In this document: in pieces, positions 1-4,645 of the stretch | Numbering within the stretch: the first letter of the stretch is position 1 | Layout: each line of letters opens with the position of its first letter | From: an uncultured Collinsella sp. | GTDB taxonomy: Bacteria > Actinomycetota > Coriobacteriia > Coriobacteriales > Coriobacteriaceae | Direction of reading: 5' to 3' | NCBI GenBank assembly: GCA_900541245.1 | Contig: UQIS01000054.1 | Location: forward strand, 1 to 8,616 | Length of the DNA stretch: 8,616 nt | Translations under genes and position numbers: made by a program | Notes under the pieces: model-generated | Seen by the model: the letters and a program-made list of their open reading frames with translations, nothing else | What the model was told of the DNA's origin: nothing | The model's database searches: none

Positions 1-78
1 TTTTTTTTCCCTCTGTGCTATTGTTCTTCTTTTTTCTCTTACTCCCCCTCGCCCCCCCCCGGCCCCCCTGTGGGCGAG
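1..78. other. Pyrimidine-rich, homopolymer-rich upstream stretch
   Basis: The first 68 bases are almost entirely pyrimidine on the plus strand, with runs of eight and six T and then C5 (44-48), C9 (52-60) and C6 (63-68). A 7-bp inverted repeat, CTCGCCC (48-54) and GGGCGAG (72-78), encloses the longest C runs. No T-run follows on the plus strand and none suits a minus-strand terminator, so I do not call a terminator. No open frame here looks like a gene. The C9 run could also be a place of assembly or sequencing error. Confidence 0.5.
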
Positions 79-82
79 CAAG

Positions 83-117
83 CGGACGACAAACACATCT
101 GTCCAATAATTCGTCCG
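83..117. promoter_or_regulatory. Inverted repeat upstream of the ptsH promoter
   Basis: CGGACGA (83-89) and TCGTCCG (111-117) are perfect 7-bp inverted repeats separated by 21 bases. An additional GTCC at 101-104 could pair with the GGAC of the left arm. The element ends 7 bases before the proposed -35 hexamer, a position typical of an activator site. No factor is identified. It could also be chance or an RNA hairpin belonging to an upstream transcript. Confidence 0.35.
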
Positions 118-124
118 AAACACA

Positions 125-153
125 ATGAAAAACCGTTTGATGTGAGTTAATAT
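125..153 (+). promoter_or_regulatory. Candidate sigma70-type promoter of the ptsH operon
   Basis: A -10 hexamer TAATAT (148-153) lies 17 bases downstream of ATGAAA (125-130), which matches 4 of 6 positions of the -35 consensus. Transcription would start near 160, giving a leader of about 60 bases before the ptsH start codon. A TGTGA pentamer (141-145) lies in the spacer and resembles half of a CRP site. Its partner half is absent, so I draw no conclusion from it. Confidence 0.55.
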
Positions 154-160
154 AAACAAC

Positions 161-218
161 GTCGTGAATCTGACTCCTGCCGCACGCACGACAGGGGTTA
201 AACACAAAAAAGGAGTCA
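161..218 (+). promoter_or_regulatory. ptsH leader with Shine-Dalgarno-pairing structure
   Basis: TGACTCCT (171-178) is the exact complement of AGGAGTCA (211-218), which contains the ptsH Shine-Dalgarno sequence AAGGAG (210-215). An alternative stem, CTCCTG (174-179) with CAGGGG (192-197), one G-U pair included, uses the same bases and would free the ribosome site. A third stem, GTCGTG (161-166) with CACGAC (187-192), crosses the first. Together these two could form an H-type pseudoknot with an A-rich third loop (193-210). The pairings are visible in the sequence. A regulatory role in translation of HPr is inference. I recognise no known riboswitch family. Confidence 0.4.
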
Positions 219-221
219 ATT

Positions 222-485
222 ATGGTTTCTGAGAAGGCTACCCTCGTTAATCCTCAGGGTCTGCACATGCGTCCGGCCGGCCTGTTCGCTTCCACCATGG
301 GCAAGTACGCCTGTGACGTGACGGTCGTCACCCCCGAGAAGGAGGTCAACGGCAAGTCCCCGATGGCCCTCATGGCTGCTGGTATCCCCTGCGGTACCGA
401 GGTCGAGGTCAAGTGCGACGGCGCCGACGAGGCCGAGGCTCTGGCTGCTGCCATCGAGCTCATCAAGAGCGGTCTTGGCGAGTAG
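222..485 (+). CDS. ptsH: HPr phosphocarrier protein of the PTS
   Basis: HPr is the small cytoplasmic phosphocarrier of the phosphoenolpyruvate:sugar phosphotransferase system. It accepts phosphate from Enzyme I on His15 and passes it to sugar-specific EIIA domains. The protein has 87 residues, close to the usual 85-88. The active-site segment NPQGLHMRPAG (residues 10-20) places the phosphorylated histidine exactly at 15 and the helper arginine at 17. Ser46 sits in NGKSPMALMAAGI, at the position phosphorylated by HPr kinase in Firmicutes, with Pro at 47 where Firmicutes usually have Ile. The start is fixed by AAGGAG at 210-215, six bases before ATG. It is the first gene of an apparent operon with ptsI and a PfkB kinase. 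A terminator-like hairpin behind it probably keeps HPr more abundant than Enzyme I. Identification is very secure; Ser46 regulation is not shown. Confidence 0.97.
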   Translation: MVSEKATLVNPQGLHMRPAGLFASTMGKYACDVTVVTPEKEVNGKSPMALMAAGIPCGTEVEVKCDGADEAEALAAAIELIKSGLGE

Positions 486-526
486 AACTCAAACGGGTCG
501 CATGTTGAACAATTAAGTTCATACTT

Positions 527-566
527 GGGGGCGCAGTGACCTGTATCAAGGTAGCTGCGCTCTTTT
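527..566 (+). terminator. Terminator-like attenuator between ptsH and ptsI
   Basis: GCGCAG (531-536) pairs with CTGCGC (555-560), and inside it ACCT (539-542) pairs with AGGT (549-552) around a six-base loop. A mismatch and a wobble pair separate the two helices. TCTTTT (561-566) follows immediately. This has the form of an intrinsic terminator with an imperfect stem and a short interrupted U-run, so partial read-through into ptsI is likely. This would give more HPr than Enzyme I mRNA. Confidence 0.65.
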
Positions 567-601
567 GTCATGGATATGGCAAAACGCTTTATCACATGAC
601 A
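565..601 (+). promoter_or_regulatory. Possible ptsI promoter with inverted repeat
   Basis: TTGTCA (565-570) matches 5 of 6 bases of the -35 consensus. The possible -10 partners are weak: TTTATC (588-593) at 17 bases or TATCAC (590-595) at 19. The same stretch carries a perfect 7-bp inverted repeat, TGTCATG (566-572) and CATGACA (595-601), ending just before the ptsI ribosome site. It may be a secondary, regulated promoter that feeds ptsI after the terminator-like hairpin. The leader would be very short, so confidence is low. Confidence 0.3.
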
Positions 602-612
602 CGGAGAGAGGA

Positions 613-2322
613 ATGGGAATGTATCAGGGAGTCAACGCATCCGAGGGTATCGGTATCGGCACCGTCATGGTCGCCGTCGATCCCGACTTGACGTTTGAGC
701 CGCACGAGGTTGCTGATTCGGCAGCAGAGAAGGAGCGCTATCAGTCCGCTCTTTCGGTCTTCTGCGAGAAGACCCAGGCTCAGGCCGACCACATGAAGGA
801 GACGGTGGGTGAGGCCGAGGCCGAGATCATGAGCGGACACATTGTCCTGGCTCAGGACCCGGGCATGACCGACGCCATCAACGCCGCCATTGACGGCGGT
901 ACCTGCGCCGAGCAGGCGCTCATGGACACTTCGACCATGTTCGAGAACATGTTCCTGTCTATGGATGACGAGATGTTTCGTCTGCGCGCGGCCGACATCG
1001 CCGACATCCGCACCGGTATTCTGGCCGAGCTGCTGGGCAAGGAGGTCGTCGACCTCTCCGTCCTGCCCGAGAATACTGTCGTTGTCGTTCACGACCTTAC
1101 GCCGTCCATGACCGCCACGATCGATAAGGCCCACGTTGCCGGTATCGTCACCGAGACCGGTGGCCGCACGTCGCACTCCGCGATTATTGCGCGCGCCCTC
1201 GAGATCCCGGCTGTCCTTTCGGTTTCCAATAGCTGCACCGCGCTGCGCAACGGTATGACCGTTGTCGTCGACGGTGGCAAGGGTATCGTTGAGGCCGATC
1301 CCGACGAGGAGACGCTCGCCGCATACACCGCCAAGGCCGAGGCCTTCGCTGCCGAGAAGGCAGCCCTCGAGGCCTTCCGCGGCAAGCCGTCCGTGACTGC
1401 CGATGGCATCAAGAAGATCATCGCCTGCAACATCGGTAACCCCGATGACGTGCCCAACGCGCTCGATCACGACGCCGAGGCCATCGGTCTGTTCCGCTCC
1501 GAGTTCCTGTTCATGGACTCTGCTGAGCTTCCTTCCGAGGAGGAGCAGTTCAACGCCTACCGTAAGGTCGCCAGCGCGCTCAAGGGTGCTCCGGTCATCA
1601 TCCGCACGCTCGATGTTGGCGGCGACAAGGAGATTCCGTATCTGCACATGGTCAAGGAAGATAACCCCTTCATGGGCTTCCGCGCCGTGCGTTACTGCCT
1701 GGCCAATCCCGACCAGTACAAGGTCCAGCTCCGCGCTCTGCTGCGCGCTAGCGCCTTCGGTGACGTCAAGATCATGATCCCGCTCGTCACCTGCGTCGAG
1801 GAGGTCTTGGCTATCAAGGAGCTCGTCGAGCAGTGCAAGGCCGAGCTGACCGAAGAGGGTCGCAAGTTCAACGAGAACATCGAGGTCGGCATCATGGTCG
1901 AGACGCCCGCCGCTTCGCTGCTCGCAGACCGTCTTGCCGAGGTCGCCGACTTCTTCTCCATCGGCACCAACGACCTGATCGGCTACACCATGTGCGCCGA
2001 CCGTGGTAACGACACCATCTCCAACCTGTACCAGGTTTACTATCCCGCCGTGCTCCGCTCGCTCAAGAACATCATCGAGAGCGGCGTGAAGGCCGGCATC
2101 ATGGTCGGTATGTGCGGCGAAGCCGCTGCCGATCCGCTGCTCGAGCCGCTGCTGATCAGCTGGGGCCTGGAGGAGTTCTCGATGAGCGCTCCTTCTATCC
2201 TGCGCGCCCGCAAGACCATCAGCCAGTGGACCAAGGCCGAGTGCGACGAGCTCGCCGAGAAGGCGCTCGCCTGCAACACCGCAGCCGAGGTCAAGGCACT
2301 GCTCGAGTCCGCAGCTCGCTAA
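613..2322 (+). CDS. ptsI: PTS Enzyme I (PEP-protein phosphotransferase)
   Basis: Enzyme I takes phosphate from phosphoenolpyruvate and transfers it to His15 of HPr, the first step of all PTS sugar uptake in the cytoplasm. The 569-residue product matches the usual 570-575. It starts with the HPr-binding and phosphohistidine region; the active-site segment GGRTSHSAIIAR puts the phosphorylated His at 188. The PEP-binding barrel follows, with GLFRSEF (Arg295), RTLDVGG (Arg331), NPFMGFRAVR, SIGTNDLIGYTMCADRGN near 447-464, and the catalytic Cys501 in VGMCGEA. Two residues of the second family signature differ: Gly457 where Gln is usual and Cys461 where a small residue is usual. The known PEP ligands (Asn-Asp and Arg) are kept. 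An upstream in-frame ATG at 565 lies in the terminator. GGAGAGAGGA (603-612) supports ATG at 613 or 619; I chose 613, and 619 (starting MYQGVNASEG) is equally possible. Confidence 0.96.
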   Translation: MGMYQGVNASEGIGIGTVMVAVDPDLTFEPHEVADSAAEKERYQSALSVFCEKTQAQADHMKETVGEAEAEIMSGHIVLAQDPGMTDAINAAIDGGTCAEQALMDTSTMFENMFLSMDDEMFRLRAADIADIRTGILAELLGKEVVDLSVLPENTVVVVHDLTPSMTATIDKAHVAGIVTETGGRTSHSAIIARALEIPAVLSVSNSCTALRNGMTVVVDGGKGIVEADPDEETLAAYTAKAEAFAAEKAALEAFRGKPSVTADGIKKIIACNIGNPDDVPNALDHDAEAIGLFRSEFLFMDSAELPSEEEQFNAYRKVASALKGAPVIIRTLDVGGDKEIPYLHMVKEDNPFMGFRAVRYCLANPDQYKVQLRALLRASAFGDVKIMIPLVTCVEEVLAIKELVEQCKAELTEEGRKFNENIEVGIMVETPAASLLADRLAEVADFFSIGTNDLIGYTMCADRGNDTISNLYQVYYPAVLRSLKNIIESGVKAGIMVGMCGEAAADPLLEPLLISWGLEEFSMSAPSILRARKTISQWTKAECDELAEKALACNTAAEVKALLESAAR

Positions 2323-2339
2323 TTTGGTATCAGAGGTAA

Positions 2340-2369
2340 CCGCGTGGTTGGAATGGGCCGGCCACGCGG
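2340..2369 (+). other. Intercistronic stem-loop between ptsI and the PfkB gene
   Basis: CCGCGTGG (2340-2347) and CCACGCGG (2362-2369) form a perfect 8-bp stem that can be extended inward by two wobble and two G-C pairs to about 12 bp with a six-base loop. No U-run follows, so it is not an intrinsic terminator. The likely roles are mRNA stabilisation or a processing site, or an operator as DNA. It lies in the 74-base gap before the next ribosome site. Confidence 0.6.
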
Positions 2370-2396
2370 CCCTCACATATACAGGGGGTACTGTAA

Positions 2397-3329
2397 ATGT
2401 TCTACACGCTAACCGCTAACCCGGCTGTCGACATGACGGTTTCGAGCTCTCCGCTCGAGCCCGACGAGAACGTCCGCACCGGCTCGGCCAGCTACACGGC
2501 TAACGGCAAGGGCCTCGACGTGTCCTTCGCCTTTAAGAAGATGGGCGTCGACACCGTCGCGCTCGGCTTCTTCGCCGGCTTTACGGGCAAGTTTATCGTC
2601 GAGGAGGTCATGAACCTGGGTTGCCTCTGCCGCCCGGTCTGGACCGACGGTATCACGCGCATCAACACCTACGTCAACGATGGCCAGCACGAGTACGGCA
2701 TCCTGAACCCTGGAGCTCCTATTACGCCGCAGCACCAGGAGGAGCTCTACAACATCCTGGACACCGCTGGCGATCTTGAGTGCCTGATCGTCTCCGGCTC
2801 CGTGCCTCCCAAAGCTACGCCCGACTTCCTGGCTCAGGTTATGGAGCACGCTCAGGCTCGTGGCGCCGATGTCGTCTTGGACCTGTCCTCCGACAAGCTC
2901 AAGGAGCTCGCTCACAAGAAGCCGCTGCTCATCAAGCCGAACCATCACGAGATGAAGGCCATCTTCGGCGTGCCGGTCGACACCGACGACGAGGTTCGCG
3001 TTGCCATGAAGATGGCTCACGACGCTGGCGTTCAGAACGTGCTGCTCACCCGTGGTAGCCGCGGTGACGCTTACTTCTCCAACGGTGAGGACATCTGGTA
3101 CGCCAAGCGTGAGTTCAACATCAAGCTGGTTTCTTCCGTCTGCGCCGGCGACTGCACCCTCGCTGCGTTCCTTCACAAGTGGTACAGGGATCGCGACAAC
3201 GTCGAGGAGGCCATGAAGCTCGCTATGGCCACCGGCGCCAACGTTGCCGAGTCCGTCGGCATTGGTGACTTCGGTCACGTCGACGAGTACAGCAAGCGCG
3301 TTGCTGTCCGCAAGCTCGATCGTCAGTAA
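2397..3329 (+). CDS. PfkB-family hexose-phosphate kinase, divergent copy
   Basis: This 310-residue protein belongs to the 1-phosphofructokinase/tagatose-6-phosphate kinase branch (FruK/LacC) of the PfkB/ribokinase fold. Such enzymes use ATP to make a sugar bisphosphate after PTS uptake, feeding glycolysis. Visible marks are the N-terminal YTLTANPAVD, NGKGLDV (36-42), TRIN with Arg88, SGSVPP, LIKPNHHE (Lys180-Asn182) and CAGDC with the catalytic-base Asp at 252. Several residues depart from the family and from the second copy downstream. Asp41 replaces the Asn that contacts substrate in Pfk-2. Arg219 and an extra residue alter the nucleotide-side motif. Cys253 replaces the Ser after the catalytic Asp. 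AGGGGG (2383-2388) lies eight bases before ATG. It is the third gene of the ptsH-ptsI operon, closed by a terminator. The exact substrate cannot be told; it may be a specialised or weakened enzyme. Confidence 0.9.
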   Translation: MFYTLTANPAVDMTVSSSPLEPDENVRTGSASYTANGKGLDVSFAFKKMGVDTVALGFFAGFTGKFIVEEVMNLGCLCRPVWTDGITRINTYVNDGQHEYGILNPGAPITPQHQEELYNILDTAGDLECLIVSGSVPPKATPDFLAQVMEHAQARGADVVLDLSSDKLKELAHKKPLLIKPNHHEMKAIFGVPVDTDDEVRVAMKMAHDAGVQNVLLTRGSRGDAYFSNGEDIWYAKREFNIKLVSSVCAGDCTLAAFLHKWYRDRDNVEEAMKLAMATGANVAESVGIGDFGHVDEYSKRVAVRKLDRQ

Positions 3330-3357
3330 TCGAAACGCGACATATTCGTGCGCTTGT

Positions 3358-3388
3358 GGCGCCCCGGTTTCGGCTGGGGCGCCTTTTT
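3358..3388 (+). terminator. Intrinsic terminator of the pts operon
   Basis: GGCGCCCC (3358-3365) pairs perfectly with GGGGCGCC (3376-3383) around a ten-base loop, followed by TTTTT (3384-3388). It stands about 30 bases behind the stop codon of the first PfkB gene and is a textbook intrinsic terminator. Confidence 0.92.
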
Positions 3389-3477
3389 GTTCCGCCACGG
3401 GGGAGAGGTGTCCCGCCGTACTTCATCACTTCCACACCGTTCACCGAGTTGTCCTAGCCTTTTACCGATGCGTGGAA

Positions 3478-3511
3478 TATACTTTCATTAACACGTTTCT
3501 TCGTGAAAGGA
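3478..3511 (+). promoter_or_regulatory. Candidate -10 element and ribosome site for second PfkB gene
   Basis: TATACT (3478-3483) is a good -10 hexamer, but no acceptable -35 is found 16-18 bases upstream; TTGTCC (3449-3454) is too far away at 23 bases. This suggests activator dependence or a promoter I misplace. The strong terminator just upstream makes a separate promoter necessary. GAAAGGA (3505-3511) is the ribosome site, six bases before the ATG at 3518. Confidence 0.45.
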
Positions 3512-3517
3512 ACATTC

Positions 3518-4450
3518 ATGATTTACACGCTCACTGCAAATCCCGCCATTGACTACAACATCGCCTGCGACGGTCTTGCTGCCAACACCGTCACGCGTAC
3601 CCGTAACGCCGTCTACACGCCCAACGGCAAGGGTCTCAACGTCTCGTTTACGCTTGACCACTACGGTGTCGACACCACGATCCTGGGCTTCTTCGCTGGC
3701 TTCTCGGGCGAGTTTATCGTCAAGGGCGCCGAGGCCCTGGGCGTGCCCGTCAAGCCCGTGTGGACCGACGGCATCACGCGCGTCAACGTGTTCCTCAACG
3801 CCGGCCCCGATACCGAGTACAACATGGTCAACGCCGGTGCCGCCATCAATGAGGCCAACGAGCAGGAGATGTTTGAGCTCATCGATTCGCTCGATGACAT
3901 GACCTGCTTGGTCATCAGCGGCTCGCTGCCTCCCAACACTTCCGAGGGCTTCCTGGCCGAGGTCCTGCGCCGCGTCAAGGCTAAGGGGGCCGAGTTCGTC
4001 CTCGACATCTCGAGCCATCAGCTGGCAGACCTCATTGCCATGGAGCCGCTGCTGATCAAACCCAATGACGACGAGCTGCTCGACATCTTTGGCATTAAGG
4101 TGAGCGGTGGCGACGATGAGTCCGTTAAGGGCGCTATGGCCGAGCTGCACGCCAAGGGCGCCAAGAACGTGCTGCTGACCCTTGGCGGCGACGGCGCGTA
4201 CTTCTCCAACGGCGAGCATATCTGGTTTGCCACCCGCACCTTCGACGTCAAGCTGCTGTCGACGGTGTGCGCCGGCGATTCCTCGCTCGCTGCCTTCTTG
4301 TCCGTGTGGCATGACGCCCCCGAGCGCGTCGAGGACGCCCTGCGCCTTTCGATGGCTACCGGCGCCAACGTGGTCGAGTGCCCCGGTCTGGGCGATTTTG
4401 CCAAGGTGGACGAATATAAGAAGCACATCGAGGTTCGCCAGGTCTGCTAG
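3518..4450 (+). CDS. PfkB-family hexose-phosphate kinase, canonical copy
   Basis: This is a second 310-residue kinase of the 1-phosphofructokinase/tagatose-6-phosphate kinase branch, roughly half identical by eye to the gene just upstream. It transfers phosphate from ATP to a sugar phosphate such as fructose-1-phosphate. It keeps the expected residues: NGKGLNV with Asn41, TRVN, SGSLPP, LIKPNDDE (Lys181-Asn183), TLGGDGA near 221-227 and CAGDS with the catalytic Asp at 254. A Cys stands where the first Gly of the usual GAGD anion hole would be, as in its neighbour. A GTG at 3503 could extend it by five residues, but the ribosome site GAAAGGA (3505-3511) lies within that extension and supports ATG at 3518. 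It appears to be a single-gene unit bounded by terminators on both sides. Whether it is fructose- or tagatose-specific cannot be decided from sequence alone. Confidence 0.92.
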   Translation: MIYTLTANPAIDYNIACDGLAANTVTRTRNAVYTPNGKGLNVSFTLDHYGVDTTILGFFAGFSGEFIVKGAEALGVPVKPVWTDGITRVNVFLNAGPDTEYNMVNAGAAINEANEQEMFELIDSLDDMTCLVISGSLPPNTSEGFLAEVLRRVKAKGAEFVLDISSHQLADLIAMEPLLIKPNDDELLDIFGIKVSGGDDESVKGAMAELHAKGAKNVLLTLGGDGAYFSNGEHIWFATRTFDVKLLSTVCAGDSSLAAFLSVWHDAPERVEDALRLSMATGANVVECPGLGDFAKVDEYKKHIEVRQVC

Positions 4451-4472
4451 CCGCATCGATACATCGTTGCCG

Positions 4473-4508
4473 AACACCCGCTTTGGATTACCAAGGCGGG
4501 TGTTTTTT
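4473..4508 (+). terminator. Intrinsic terminator after second PfkB gene
   Basis: AACACCCGC (4473-4481) pairs with GCGGGTGTT (4496-4504), and the helix continues inward through one wobble pair to a four-base loop (4487-4490), about 14 bp in all. Six T (4503-4508) follow. A very strong terminator 22 bases after the stop codon. Confidence 0.95.
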
Positions 4509-4532
4509 GTGCACTGAACTCATATGGCGTCT

Positions 4533-4587
4533 GCTTTCTCGTTTTATCGAATCGACGACGCGATTGCGTGTGCGCGCTTTCTCGTTT
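4533..4587 (+). repeat. Pair of 12-bp direct repeats before cca
   Basis: GCTTTCTCGTTT occurs at 4533-4544 and again at 4576-4587, 43 bases apart, which is close to four helical turns. The second copy ends just before the extended -10 element of cca. The copies may be regulatory sites or a local duplication. Confidence 0.5.
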
Positions 4588-4589
4588 CT

Positions 4590-4598
4590 TGTTAGACT
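4590..4598 (+). promoter_or_regulatory. Candidate extended -10 promoter of cca
   Basis: TGT followed by TAGACT (4593-4598) fits an extended -10 element, with 4 of 6 hexamer matches. No good -35 is visible at 16-18 bases, which an extended -10 can tolerate. The strong terminator at 4473-4508 implies a new promoter in this 137-base gap. Transcription would start near 4605, giving a leader of about 40 bases. Confidence 0.4.
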
Positions 4599-4645
4599 TC
4601 TTGAGAACCATCGATTAACGCTCGCAAGTGCAGGAGGCCACAGGC

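Noticed and set aside
141..156. TGTGA as a CRP site before ptsH
   Set aside because: Only one half-site is present; the matching TCACA is absent.
565..612. Upstream ATG (565) extending Enzyme I by 16 residues
   Set aside because: The extension falls inside the terminator U-run and the inverted repeat, and it has no ribosome site; the family N-terminus begins at MYQGVNASEG.
592..2376. 594-residue minus-strand open frame opposite ptsI
   Set aside because: It is in exact codon register with ptsI and exists because ptsI lacks TTA, CTA and TCA codons. The translation has no recognisable domain, and there is no ribosome site or promoter evidence.
3496..3508. Hairpin TTTC/GAAA over the ribosome site of the second PfkB gene
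   Set aside because: Only four A/T-rich pairs; too weak to matter.
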